A stretch of DNA of 64,000 bases from Nitrospirota bacterium (GTDB lineage Bacteria > Nitrospirota > JACRHL01), in NCBI GenBank assembly GCA_016212085.1, contig JACRHL010000019.1:186001-250000 (forward strand), given 5' to 3'. The notes beneath the pieces are model-generated. The model saw only the letters and a list, made by a program, of their open reading frames with translations. It did not search any database and was not told the DNA's origin. Below, one piece after another: positions 44,743 to 52,353 of this stretch. How positions within the stretch are numbered: position 1 is the first letter of the stretch; every line of letters begins with the position of its first letter. A program made the position numbers and the translations under genes.

Positions 44743-44970
44743 ATGCAAGCGGACACCACCGTGGATGCCACGGGCCTCTACTGCCCGATGCCGATCATCA
44801 TGACCGCCAAGGAGATCAAGAAGCTCACCAGCGGCCAGGTGCTGGCGGTGAAGGCGGACGACCAGGGCATCCAGGCCGACCTGCCCGCCTGGTGCAAGAC
44901 CACCGGCAACGAACTCCTGGAGCTGACCCGCGCCGGCGCCGTGTTCACCGGCTACGTGCGCAAGAAATAA
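44743..44970 (+). CDS. tusA: TusA-family sulfurtransferase
   Basis: This 75-residue protein has the TusA fold and its signature GLYCPMPI, with the persulfide-carrying Cys14, and a second cysteine at Cys51 (AWCKTTGNELL). TusA relays sulfur from desulfurases or rhodaneses in tRNA thiolation, molybdenum cofactor synthesis or sulfur oxidation. The Cys-Pro motif followed by a PAWCxxxGN segment is the form seen in sulfur-trafficking TusA/DsrE-associated proteins. AAGGAG precedes the ATG. Its partner is probably the adjacent NifS-like protein. Confidence 0.9.
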   Translation: MQADTTVDATGLYCPMPIIMTAKEIKKLTSGQVLAVKADDQGIQADLPAWCKTTGNELLELTRAGAVFTGYVRKK

Positions 44971-45072
44971 CCCCACGGACCGCCCGCAGCGGCCCCATGA
45001 CATACGCAGGGCGCCCTCCGGGGGGCCCCCGAGCAACCCTCACCCGATCCCAATGTTCAAAGGAGCGAGACC

Positions 45073-45657
45073 ATGCCGCAAGTAACCTCCCCGGCGCCGG
45101 ACTTCAAGGCCCAGGCCCTCATGCCCGACAAGACCTTCCAGGAACTGACCCTGTCCAAGTACCGTGGCAAGTGGGTGGTGCTGTTCTTCTACCCGCTGGA
45201 CTTCACCTTCGTCTGCCCCACCGAGATCATCGCCTACTCCGACAAGCAGGCGGAGCTCGACAAGATCAACGCGCAGGCCATCGCCTGCTCCGTGGACAGC
45301 CACTACACCCACCTGGCGTGGGTGAACACCCCCCGCGCCGAGGGCGGCCTGGGCGCGATGCGAATCCCCATGGTGGCCGACCTCACCAAGCGCATCGCCG
45401 CCGACTACGGCGTGCTGCTGGACGGCGGCATCGCCCTGCGCGGCACCTTCATCATCGACCCCAACGGCAACATCCGCCACAGCACGGTGAACGACCTGCC
45501 GGTGGGCAGGAACGTGGACGAGGCGGTGCGCATCATCCAGGCCTTCCAGTACGTGGAGGAGCATGGCGAGGTGTGCCCCGCCGGCTGGCAGCCGGGCGCC
45601 GACACCATGGTGCCCGACCCCCAGAAGTCCAAGGCCTACTTCTCCGCCCACGCCTGA
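45073..45657 (+). CDS. Typical 2-Cys peroxiredoxin (AhpC/TSA family)
   Basis: This 194-residue peroxiredoxin has the peroxidatic cysteine at Cys48 (FTFVCPTE) and the resolving cysteine at Cys168 (GEVCPAGW). It reduces peroxides in the cytoplasm using thioredoxin-like donors. The YF-type C-terminal segment SKAYFSAHA is present, as in oxidation-sensitive Prx1-type enzymes, with the GG-type loop as [16 protein letters not shown] precedes the ATG. It stands 102 bp after tusA on the same strand. Confidence 0.95.
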   Translation: MPQVTSPAPDFKAQALMPDKTFQELTLSKYRGKWVVLFFYPLDFTFVCPTEIIAYSDKQAELDKINAQAIACSVDSHYTHLAWVNTPRAEGGLGAMRIPMVADLTKRIAADYGVLLDGGIALRGTFIIDPNGNIRHSTVNDLPVGRNVDEAVRIIQAFQYVEEHGEVCPAGWQPGADTMVPDPQKSKAYFSAHA

Positions 45658-45752
45658 TCCGGCGCCGCCCGGCCCGTGCCCCGCGCGGGCCGGGCGGCCC
45701 CCCTCCCCGCCCGCATGTGGCGGCCGGTTCCTCCGCACATGCCCCAGGTAGG

Positions 45753-45808
45753 CCGTTGAAACCGGCCGTTGAAACCGGTCATCGACGGGCCGTTTCAACA
45801 TCCTGCTA
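45753..45808 (+). repeat. GTTGAAA...TTTCAAC hairpin repeat
   Basis: CCGTTGAAACCGGCCGTTGAAACCGG is followed by GGGCCGTTTCAACATCCTGCTAG, giving alternative stems with GTTGAAACGG/CCGTTTCAAC pairing. The tail ATCCTGCTA matches that of the copy at 57188. It separates the peroxiredoxin gene from mlaE. Confidence 0.6.
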
Positions 45809-45860
45809 GAATAGCCGGCGTGCCCCGCCCCGCCCCGCCATCCACCCCGCGCCAAGCCCC

Positions 45861-46652
45861 ATGAGGTCGCTGTTCTCCGTCCTGGGCGCCCAGGTGCGCA
45901 AGGGCCTGTTCGAGGTCCAGTACGGCACCGCCCTGACCGTGCGCGCCTTCGGCGCGGTGTTCTCCGGTGGCGCCGTGCGCCGCCGCGACATCATCGAGCA
46001 GATGGACGTGCTGGGGGCGGGCTCGCTGGGCATCGTCGCCCTCACCGGCCTGTTCGCCGGCATGGCCATGGGCATGCAGTTCTCCATCGAGCTGGGGGTG
46101 TTCGGCGCCAAGGACTACCTGGGGCGCATGGTCACCGTGTCCATCATCCGCGAGATGGGGCCGGTGCTCACGGCGCTGATGGTGGCCGGGCGGGTCTGCT
46201 CCGGCATCGCCTCGGAGCTGGGCGGCATGAAGATCGGCCGCCAGGTGGACGCCCTCCGGGTGATGGGCATCGACCCGGTGTCGAAGCTGGTCATGCCGCG
46301 CATCGTGGCGGTGCTGGTGATGCTGCCCATCCTGACCATCATCGCCGACACCCTGGCCATCCTGGGCGGCTGGGGGGTGGGCACCACCGTGGGGCACCTG
46401 AGCTTCGACACCTACTGGGCCTCCGTGGACCGGGGCCTGACGGTGCAGAACCTGCTGGGCGGCGTCATCAAGCCCATGGTGTTCGGGGTCATCATCGGCG
46501 CCGTGGGCTGCACCTCGGGGCTGCTCTCGGCGGGCGGCGCGCGCGGCGTGGGGCGCGCCACCACCGAGGCGGTGGTGAAGGCCAGCATCCTCATCCTGAT
46601 CGCCAACTTCGTGGTGGGCTACGTGGTCATCAAGGCGCTGGGCTGGGCATGA
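45861..46652 (+). CDS. mlaE: MlaE-family ABC transporter permease
   Basis: This 263-residue membrane protein has five or six helices. The family motifs are MGMQFSIELGVFGAKDY, IIREMGPVLTALMVAGRVCSGIASELG and the conserved MKIGRQVDALRVMGIDP loop. It forms the inner-membrane permease of a phospholipid-transport (Mla) system that maintains outer-membrane lipid asymmetry. The order mlaE-mlaF-mlaD differs from the enterobacterial mlaF-mlaE-mlaD. It overlaps mlaF by four bases (ATGA). Confidence 0.93.
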   Translation: MRSLFSVLGAQVRKGLFEVQYGTALTVRAFGAVFSGGAVRRRDIIEQMDVLGAGSLGIVALTGLFAGMAMGMQFSIELGVFGAKDYLGRMVTVSIIREMGPVLTALMVAGRVCSGIASELGGMKIGRQVDALRVMGIDPVSKLVMPRIVAVLVMLPILTIIADTLAILGGWGVGTTVGHLSFDTYWASVDRGLTVQNLLGGVIKPMVFGVIIGAVGCTSGLLSAGGARGVGRATTEAVVKASILILIANFVVGYVVIKALGWA

Positions 46653-47371
46653 TCGCCTTCGAGAACGTGGATTTCTGCTACGAGGACGGCACCCAGGTGC
46701 TGTTCGACGTCAACCTGCGCGTGCCCGACGGCACCACCCTGGCGCTGCTGGGCGCCAGCGGCTCCGGCAAGACCACCCTGCTGCACGTGCTGCTGGGCCT
46801 GCTCAAGCCCACGGGCGGCCGCGTGCTGGTGGACGGCCAGGACATCGTGCCCATGCGCGAGAAGGCCCTGTCCGACGTGCGCGAGCGCATGGGCGTGGTG
46901 TTCCAGGACGGCGCCCTGTTCGACTCGCTGACCGTGGGCGAGAACGTCTCCTTCTACATGCGCGAGCGCATGCGGCTCGACGAAGACGAGATGGAACGGC
47001 GCACCCTGGAGCAGCTCAAGTACGTGGGCCTGTCACACACCATGGACCTGATGCCCGACGAGCTCTCCGGCGGCATGCGGCGGCGCGTGGCGGTGGCCCG
47101 CGCCATGGCCGCGTTCCGCCCCACCATCATGCTGTACGACGAGCCCACCAGCGGCCTGGACCCCATCACCGCCGACAGCATCTGCGACCTGATCCGCCAA
47201 GTGGGAACGGAGCAGAAGCTCACCTCGATCATCGTCACCCACCGCCTGCGCGACGCCTTCAAGGTGGCCGACCGGCTGGTGCTGTTCCGCGCCGGGCGCA
47301 TCTATTTCGAGGGCACCTGCGACCTGCTGCGCGCCGCCACCGATCCCTACATCAAGCGCTTCATGGCCTAG
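46649..47371 (+). CDS. mlaF: MlaF-family ABC transporter ATPase
   Basis: This 240-residue ATPase has Walker A ([11 protein letters not shown]), the ABC signature ([16 protein letters not shown]) and Walker B ([12 protein letters not shown]). The sequence [21 protein letters not shown]-type Q-loop is seen as [13 protein letters not shown]. It energises lipid transport by MlaE and MlaD. The ATG overlaps the mlaE stop. Its TAG stop is the first part of a CTAGGGCC repeat junction. Confidence 0.95.
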   Translation: MIAFENVDFCYEDGTQVLFDVNLRVPDGTTLALLGASGSGKTTLLHVLLGLLKPTGGRVLVDGQDIVPMREKALSDVRERMGVVFQDGALFDSLTVGENVSFYMRERMRLDEDEMERRTLEQLKYVGLSHTMDLMPDELSGGMRRRVAVARAMAAFRPTIMLYDEPTSGLDPITADSICDLIRQVGTEQKLTSIIVTHRLRDAFKVADRLVLFRAGRIYFEGTCDLLRAATDPYIKRFMA

Positions 47372-47420
47372 GGCCTGTTCGGGGCAGCAACGCCACCCGC
47401 GAATTTGTGTGCACAGGCCC
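47371..47420 (+). repeat. Small inverted repeat with GGGCCTGT ends at the mlaF stop codon
   Basis: GGGCCTGT (47371-47378) and ACAGGCCC (47413-47420) are perfect inverted ends of a 50-bp segment. Its first G is the last base of the mlaF TAG. It lies inside the mlaE-mlaF-mlaD operon, just before mlaD. Confidence 0.6.
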
Positions 47421-47465
47421 CAAGGTCCCTGGCAAACCGGGCGCCACAAGGTACAATAGGCCTCC

Positions 47466-48404
47466 ATGAAACGCAGCACCAACATGGCCTGGGCCGAGCT
47501 CAAGGTCGGCATCCTGCTGGTGGCGGCGGTGCTCATCGGCACCGTGTCCGTCGTCTCGTTCTCGGGCATCCGCGAGTATTTCCGCCCCACCTTCGAGGTG
47601 CACGCGCACATGGAGAAGGTGGCGGGCCTGAAAACCGGCGCCGTGGTGATGCTATCCGGCGTGATGGTGGGCAACGTGGCCGCCCTGAATCTGGCCGCCG
47701 GCACCGGCCAGGGGGTGGACGTGACCCTCAAGATCTACACCCAGTACCAGAACGCCATCCGCCAGGACGCCAAGGCCACCCTGGGCTCCCAGGGGCTGCT
47801 GGGCGACAAGTACATCGAGATCGAGGCCGGCAGCGGCGACGCCCGGCCGGTGCGGCCCGGCGACATCATCGCCTCCGGCGGAGACCCGTCCGACATCACC
47901 GGCATGGTCGGCCAGGCCGAGGATGCCACCCGGCGCCTCAACACCCTGATCGACGAGCTCACCGCCCTCACCCGCCAGGTGCGCGCGGGCCAGGGCAGCG
48001 TCACCCGCCTGCTGGACGATCCGGCCCTGTTCGAGGGCGCCAGGGATGCCGCCCGGCAGGTGGGCGGCACCGCCCGCGAGCTCTCCGGCACCGCCCGGGA
48101 GGTGAGCGACACCGCCAAGGCCTATGCGGAGCTGGGCGAACGCCTGCGCCAGAGCCTGGTGGAGCAGGACGGCACCCTCAAGCGCCTGGCCCAGGACCCG
48201 GCCCCCTTCGAGCACCTCACCGACGCCATCGTCAAGCTCGACGCCATCCTGCTCAAGGTCTCCCAGGGCGAGGGCAGCCTGGGCAGGATGGTCAACGACG
48301 ACCAGGTGGCCGACGAGCTCACCGGCCTGTTGCAGGACATGCGCCGCCTGGTGAAAAAGATCGAGGAGCACCCCAAGGACTACCTCAAGATCACCGTGTT
48401 TTGA
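47466..48404 (+). CDS. mlaD: MlaD-family MCE-domain lipid transport protein
   Basis: This 312-residue protein has one N-terminal membrane anchor (LKVGILLVAAVLIGTVSVVSF) and one MCE domain (about 40-125; KVAGLKTGAVVMLSGVMVGNV, then LGSQGLLGDKYIEIEAG). A long, mostly helical C-terminal tail follows. The tail makes it longer than E. coli MlaD (about 180 residues) and could reach across the periplasm. It binds lipid for the MlaE/F transporter. A TACAAT hexamer at 47452-47457 might give it an additional promoter. Confidence 0.92.
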   Translation: MKRSTNMAWAELKVGILLVAAVLIGTVSVVSFSGIREYFRPTFEVHAHMEKVAGLKTGAVVMLSGVMVGNVAALNLAAGTGQGVDVTLKIYTQYQNAIRQDAKATLGSQGLLGDKYIEIEAGSGDARPVRPGDIIASGGDPSDITGMVGQAEDATRRLNTLIDELTALTRQVRAGQGSVTRLLDDPALFEGARDAARQVGGTARELSGTAREVSDTAKAYAELGERLRQSLVEQDGTLKRLAQDPAPFEHLTDAIVKLDAILLKVSQGEGSLGRMVNDDQVADELTGLLQDMRRLVKKIEEHPKDYLKITVF

Positions 48405-48419
48405 CCGGGCGCGCCGCCG

Positions 48420-49682
48420 TCAGCCCGCCGCCGGCTCCGGCCGGCGCCGCAGGCTCTTCCACAGCCACCAGCCGCTGACCCCCAGCACCAGCAGCGTCAT
48501 CATCGCCTCCGCCGGCCCCGGCAGGCCGCGCAGGGTGGGCCTGCCGGAAAACAGGTAGTAGGCGTTGATGGTGCAGAACACCACCCCGCACAGCAGGCGG
48601 TGCAGGGCCAGCCGCGCGTCCCACCCGCGCCGGGCCGCGCGCCGGGCGCGCCACAGGCTCCAGCCCCCTTCCAGCAGCAGCACCGCCAGCAGCACCGCCC
48701 CCCCCAGGGTGAGCGGCACCGCCAGCCACTTGGGCACGGCGATGGCGTGGCCGGCGATGAAGAAGCCCGGCCGGGTCAGCTCGGCAAGCTGGCCTTGGGT
48801 GTGGGCCCAGGCGCCGGACAGGTAGTAGCCCCAGTTGCCGGAATACAGGAAATAGTAGCCGTAAAAGCCCAGCACCAGCCCCAGGTAGCCGAAGTACACC
48901 CGGCGCCGGGCCGGGCTGGCCAGGTCGCGCCAGTAGCCGTCGGCGCCGGCCAGGTCGGGGCAGTGGCCGGCGCAGCCCACGCAGTTCACCACCGGCGCCC
49001 CGGCCGGGCCACTCACCGTGGGGCACGGGCGCGGCGCCGGGGCCACGGCCAGGGGCTGCCTGACCGGCCCCAGCAGGCTGCCCGGCTGGGAGAAGATCTT
49101 CTGCACCGGCGCCATGGGGCACAGGTGGTTGCACCAGGTCTTGCCGCCGTACAGCGCCCCCACCGTCACCGCCAGGGCGATGAGCAGCAGGAAGAACAGC
49201 GCCAGGCTGAAGCGGTCCGAGTTGTAGAACAGCAGCCGCCCGCACAGGAACGCGAACAGCAGCCCGAACTGCACGTACCAGTAGTGGCGGGCCAGCCAGC
49301 CGCCGCGCCCCACGGTGGCCGGCCGCCGCGTGCCCGGCGCGCGGCGTTGCAGGCCCAGGCGGCCGGGCAGTTGCATCAGGGTGGAGAGCGGGCACACGCG
49401 CCCCCAGCGCTCCAGGCCGAACACCATCATGCCCAGGGGGATGAGCGGCACCACCACCCCCCACAACAACTGGGTGGCGATGGGATAGGGCTCCCACGGC
49501 ACCGCCCGCCCCTGCACCAGCACCGTGCCGCCCAAGGGGCGCCAGGGGCTGAACCAGGCCTGGGCGGTGGTCAGCCACGGGGTGAACGGGTCCCACAGCA
49601 GGGAGGCGATCAACGCCAGCCAGGCGCCCACGAACAGGCGCCGCAGCCAGCGCACGCGCGCGTTGGAGACGGGGGTCGGCAT
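48420..49682 (-). CDS. Polyferredoxin-type membrane protein (NapH/NosR-like, 4Fe-4S)
   Basis: This 420-residue protein has about eight transmembrane helices. Cysteine clusters lie on the cytoplasmic side: RVCPLSTL near residue 95, CNHLCPMAPVQ near 185, and a CVGCAGHCPD motif near 235. The CxxxCP motif after a helix is typical of NapH/NosR/CcoG-like electron-transfer proteins. Fewer cysteines than two complete 4Fe-4S sites are visible, so one cluster may be incomplete. It faces mlaD, with only 15 bp between the stops. The partner and substrate are unknown. Confidence 0.75.
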   Translation of the reverse strand: MPTPVSNARVRWLRRLFVGAWLALIASLLWDPFTPWLTTAQAWFSPWRPLGGTVLVQGRAVPWEPYPIATQLLWGVVVPLIPLGMMVFGLERWGRVCPLSTLMQLPGRLGLQRRAPGTRRPATVGRGGWLARHYWYVQFGLLFAFLCGRLLFYNSDRFSLALFFLLLIALAVTVGALYGGKTWCNHLCPMAPVQKIFSQPGSLLGPVRQPLAVAPAPRPCPTVSGPAGAPVVNCVGCAGHCPDLAGADGYWRDLASPARRRVYFGYLGLVLGFYGYYFLYSGNWGYYLSGAWAHTQGQLAELTRPGFFIAGHAIAVPKWLAVPLTLGGAVLLAVLLLEGGWSLWRARRAARRGWDARLALHRLLCGVVFCTINAYYLFSGRPTLRGLPGPAEAMMTLLVLGVSGWWLWKSLRRRPEPAAG

Positions 49683-49783
49683 CCGGGCAGTTCGGGCTCA
49701 AGGGGTTCCCGGCATGGCGCCGGAGGCACCATCATACCAAAAAATCCGCCCGCCGCCCCGCCCGAACAACTGCGCAATGTAAG

Positions 49784-49825
49784 CGCATAAATTCCACGTA
49801 TTACACGCATCGTGCTGTTTATGCG
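49784..49825. promoter_or_regulatory. AT-rich control region with an 8-bp inverted repeat
   Basis: CGCATAAA (49784-49791) and TTTATGCG (49818-49825) form a perfect inverted repeat with a 26-base gap inside an AT-rich stretch of about 130 bp. It lies upstream of the small gene at 49915 and downstream of the start of the polyferredoxin gene, so it could be a shared operator. No known regulator consensus is matched. Confidence 0.45.
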
Positions 49826-49914
49826 GTATTTTTAACCGTGATATTGCAAAACGCATGACTCCGCATTATCTCTTAGAGTAAGGGCGTCCTCACACCATAG
49901 CAAAAGAGGGGAAC

Positions 49915-50097
49915 ATGTCGGAAAGCTACGATACCCGTGACGGCACCACGTTCCTGTTCAATCCGGGGCTACAGGGCAACGTGACCATCTTGCGTGGCAA
50001 CACCGAGGTAACCGTGTCCGGCGACTGCCTGCTGGAACTGGTCGAGCAGATCGTCAACCGCCCGCGGCGGGAACCCGCTACCCGCACCGTCCACTGA
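49915..50097 (+). CDS. Small unrecognised protein (60 aa)
   Basis: This 60-residue soluble protein starts MSESYDTRDGTTFLFNPGLQ and has a short beta-like region (NVTILRGNTEVTVSG) and a helix (LLELVEQIVNRPRRE). There is no match to a family I know. It is well supported as a gene by GAGGGG six bases before the ATG and by an AT-rich promoter-like stretch (ATTATCTCTTAGAG near 49864-49877). Strong expression is likely. It precedes the densest repeat cluster of the window. Confidence 0.7.
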   Translation: MSESYDTRDGTTFLFNPGLQGNVTILRGNTEVTVSGDCLLELVEQIVNRPRREPATRTVH

Positions 50098-50140
50098 CGG
50101 CGGTCTCCACGGCCGTTTCTCGGCCCGCCCGCGTCCGCCA

Positions 50141-50285
50141 GGGCCTGTTGACACAAAGGCAAGGGCGGCGACGGAGCGCGGGATCCGAGACCTATCCAGT
50201 GGATAGGAGAGGAGCCGAGCACCGCCCAACGCAGCAATCGGACCGCGCAGCAGGTTTTGAGAGGTGCCCTTATGTTAACAGGCCC
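50141..50285 (+). repeat. Composite inverted-repeat element D (GGGCCTGTT ends)
   Basis: The 145-bp element has ends GGGCCTGTTGACACAAAGGC and, inverted, GGGCCTGTTAACATAAGGGC (17 of 20 identical). The inner part (CGAGCACCGCCCAACGCAGC to GAGAGGTGCCC at 50268) is homologous to the GGGCACCTC family, so this copy seems to combine the two types of end. It stands nine bases before copy E. Confidence 0.75.
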
Positions 50286-50294
50286 TACAGGGAT

Positions 50295-50437
50295 GGGCAC
50301 TTCTATTAACCGTCGCGAGCGCCATGAGTGCAAGGCGGACGGAGCGCAGAACCCGAGACACATCATGGTGATAGGCGAGGGTTCGAGCACCGCCCAACGC
50401 AGCAGTCGGGGCGCGCAGCAGGTTAATAGAGGTGCCC
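50295..50437 (+). repeat. Short inverted-repeat element, copy E
   Basis: A 143-bp copy with ends GGGCACTTCTATTAACC and GGTTAATAGAGGTGCCC. It is flanked by GGAT on both sides (50291-50294 and 50438-50441), a clean 4-bp target duplication. Its interior is almost identical to copy A apart from a short deletion. Confidence 0.87.
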
Positions 50438-50514
50438 GGATGTAGCGGCGGATTCCATGCGCGCAAGCGATTGAGATCCAGGGAACCCGGCGCACCGCGC
50501 CGTTCCGGTTCCGG

Positions 50515-50567
50515 GTTGAAAAAGTCCGTTGAAAAGGCCCACGGACGGGCTTTTTCAACACCCCGCC
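50515..50567 (+). repeat. GTTGAAAAA hairpin repeat
   Basis: GTTGAAAAAGTCCGTTGAAAAG is followed by GGCTTTTTCAACACC, forming alternative stems. It is related to the copies at 45753 and 57188. No gene ends here, so its role as a terminator is less clear than at 57188. Confidence 0.6.
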
Positions 50568-50737
50568 AGGGCCTTCCGGCGGCAAGGCAACGGCGCCGCC
50601 GCGCCGCCCGTGGCGAGGGCGCGGCCGACCCTCGGATTTCCCCTCGCCCACGCCCTCCGGCCCGGTGTACACTGGCCGGAACACCCCCCACCCGAAAACC
50701 CGTCTCAAGGCCAAGCCCGCACGCTTGTCGTCAGGTC

Positions 50738-51151
50738 ATGTCCACGCAAACCCACAAGAAACTGATGCGGCGCTTCTGGCGCGAATTCCTCAAGCCGGAG
50801 GGCGACCTGGCGTCCCTGGTCAGCCCCGACGCCTCCTTTCGCGGCACCCTGGGCATCAACGTGAGGGGCCCGCACGGCATGCGCGAGTATGCCACGCGGG
50901 TGAATACCGTGTTCAACGGCTTCGCCGTGCGCGTGGGCGACATGGTGGCGGAGCGGGACCGCGTGGTGGCGCGCCTGCAATTCTCGGGCACCCACATGGC
51001 CGACCTGTTCGGCGTCCCCCCCACCGGCAAGCTGGTCACCTATCCGGGGGTGGCCATCGCCACCGTGTCCGGCGGGCGCATCGTCGACATGTGGGTCACC
51101 GGCGACGCGGCCACCTGGATGGCCGCCTTCCAGCGCCTGGCCGACACCTAG
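50738..51151 (+). CDS. SnoaL-like (ester cyclase/NTF2-fold) protein
   Basis: This 137-residue protein has the cone-shaped NTF2/SnoaL fold pattern: RRFWREFLKPEGDLASLVSPDASFRG, then GMREYATRVNTVFNGFAVRV, ERDRVVARLQFSGTH and the final GRIVDMWVTGD strand. Members include polyketide cyclases and many proteins of unknown substrate. The ATG at 50738 gives a normal family length. It is monocistronic and ended by a perfect hairpin terminator at 51158. Confidence 0.82.
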   Translation: MSTQTHKKLMRRFWREFLKPEGDLASLVSPDASFRGTLGINVRGPHGMREYATRVNTVFNGFAVRVGDMVAERDRVVARLQFSGTHMADLFGVPPTGKLVTYPGVAIATVSGGRIVDMWVTGDAATWMAAFQRLADT

Positions 51152-51157
51152 CGAGAG

Positions 51158-51187
51158 GTCGAAAAAGCCCCCCTGGGCTTTTTCGAC
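51158..51187 (+). terminator. Intrinsic terminator of the SnoaL-like gene
   Basis: GTCGAAAAAGCCC-ccct-GGGCTTTTTCGAC is a 13-bp perfect stem with a four-base loop seven bases after the stop codon; the internal A/T runs allow termination in both directions. Confidence 0.7.
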
Positions 51188-51250
51188 GCGAACCCGGAAC
51201 AGCGTGGTTTTCCGGGTTCCACGGGCTGGCCGGAAACAGCGTTCCTCAAC

Positions 51251-51280
51251 GGCCCGTCGACACAGGCGGCACGGGCGGCG
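51251..51280 (+). repeat. Partial GGGCCTGT-end repeat
   Basis: GGCCCGTCGACACAGGCGGC resembles the rlmL-adjacent sequence GGGCCTGTCGACACAACGGC. Only one end is present. It overlaps the region just past the stop of the convergent SNase-like gene. Confidence 0.4.
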
Positions 51281-51283
51281 CCG

Positions 51284-51919
51284 TCACGGCGCGCACCAGG
51301 GGGTGCCGTCGGCGGCCCTGGCATGGCCCGCCGCCAGCAGGGCCTGCCCCAGATCGTTGCCGCCCAGGGCCAGCCGGCCGAGGAACAGGCCGGCCTGGCC
51401 GCCGGGCCGGACCTCGCTCACCACCAGCCCGTCCACCCCGTCCAGCCAGCCGCTCGCGAAGGCCGCCGCCGCCACCGCGGCGTCATGCTCGCACGGGGCC
51501 CCGTCCGGGCGCGGGCCGGTCACGCCGTCCAGGCGCAGGGCCACGCGCTGGATCTGCCCGGGCCAGACATGCACGTCCAGGTCCAGGGTGGTGCCGTCCG
51601 CCACCCGCACCAGGGAGGCCCGGTAGGGGCCGAAGGTGCCCGGCGCCCCCATCAGCGGCGTCACCGGCGCCGGTGACGGGCTGGCCGCCGCGGCACTGCG
51701 CCGTGCGGCCTCCTGCTTGGCCAGCGTCCGCTCGGCGGCGGTCCGCATGGGGAAGCGCTTGCCCGCCAGCGGGCCCTCGTGGCAATGGTAATAGCTGCTG
51801 ATCCGGTCCTTGTGGCAGCCCAGATCGTCGAGCTCGCCACGATGGGCGTGGGCGGCGCCGGGGGCGGCCAGCCACCACACGGCGGCCACGATCAGGAAAC
51901 GGGCGGGAGCATGGCGCAT
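51284..51919 (-). CDS. Exported protein with YHYH-like motif and degenerate SNase fold
   Basis: This 211-residue protein has a signal peptide (FLIVAAVWWLAAPGAAHA). It then has a short Cys/His module (LDDLGCHKDRISSYYHCHEG, residues about 28-48) of the kind often placed before thermonuclease domains. The C-terminal part (VRVADGTTLDLDVHVW; RVALRLDGVTGPR; DLGQALLAAGHARA) follows the staphylococcal-nuclease fold, but the GIDAPE-type active-site segment reads GVTGPR, so nuclease activity is doubtful. It is encoded opposite to the SnoaL-like gene. Confidence 0.72.
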   Translation of the reverse strand: MRHAPARFLIVAAVWWLAAPGAAHAHRGELDDLGCHKDRISSYYHCHEGPLAGKRFPMRTAAERTLAKQEAARRSAAAASPSPAPVTPLMGAPGTFGPYRASLVRVADGTTLDLDVHVWPGQIQRVALRLDGVTGPRPDGAPCEHDAAVAAAAFASGWLDGVDGLVVSEVRPGGQAGLFLGRLALGGNDLGQALLAAGHARAADGTPWCAP

Positions 51920-51957
51920 GGGGGGCCTCCTGGCTTGGGGTACGCGGGGATTGTATG

Positions 51958-52121
51958 GGGCACCTCTATTAACCTACTGCGCGCTCCGATTGCTGCGTTG
52001 GGTGGTGCTCGAACCCTCGCCTATCACCCAGATATGTCTCGGGTTCTGCGCGGCGTAACGGTGCCGCTCCGCTCGGGGCGCCTTGCACTCGGACCGCTCG
52101 CGACGGTTAATAGAGGTACCC
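51958..52121 (-). repeat. Short inverted-repeat element, copy F (reverse orientation)
   Basis: A 164-bp copy, reversed relative to copies A and E, with ends GGGCACCTCTATTAACC and GGTTAATAGAGGTACCC. It is flanked by TATG on both sides (51954-51957 and 52122-52125). Confidence 0.87.
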
Positions 52122-52230
52122 TATGGAACCCGGACCCGCAAGAAAACCCCGGCGCTGGAAACGCGGCGGCGTCAAAAAAAATTTGACTGGTCACCTGGAA
52201 GAAATCAGGGAAATCACGTACAATTCCCCT

Positions 52231-52303
52231 TAATGGGTGCCTAAATGGCGCCCGTTGGCCGATGACGTCATTCCCCCATCTGGCGTCATCGGTCTTTTTT
52301 TTT
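52231..52303 (+). ncRNA. Candidate small RNA ending in an intrinsic terminator
   Basis: A TACAAT hexamer (52219-52224) predicts a start near 52231. The stretch then forms a hairpin GGGTGCC-taaat-GGCGCCC (52235-52253), a short linker, and a second hairpin CCGATGACG / CGTCATCGG (52259-52292) followed by TCTTTTTTTTT (52293-52303). No open frame uses this region and no gene ends nearby on this strand, so the terminator must serve a short transcript. The second loop carries CCCCC, which could pair with Shine-Dalgarno sequences. The -35 is poor. Confidence 0.55.
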
Positions 52304-52316
52304 GCGCAAGACGCAA

Positions 52317-52353
52317 GCGCCTCCTCCCACCGCAAGGCGGCGAAAGGAGGCGC
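52317..52353. other. Stem-loop after the candidate small RNA
   Basis: GCGCCTCCT (52317-52325) and AGGAGGCGC (52345-52353) form a 9-bp perfect stem with a 19-base loop. The AGGAGG half would be a strong ribosome-binding site, but no start codon follows. It may be part of the leader of the sensor kinase gene 230 bp downstream. The rest of 52354-52583 holds no gene; a GTATTTACCCGTAATGC stretch near 52471 could be a promoter element. Confidence 0.4.

Noticed and set aside
50257-50445. Short open frames within the inverted-repeat elements (for example 50257-50445)
   Set aside because: Similar frames occur in other copies only because the repeat is shared. They are not preserved in degenerate copies and have no start signals.
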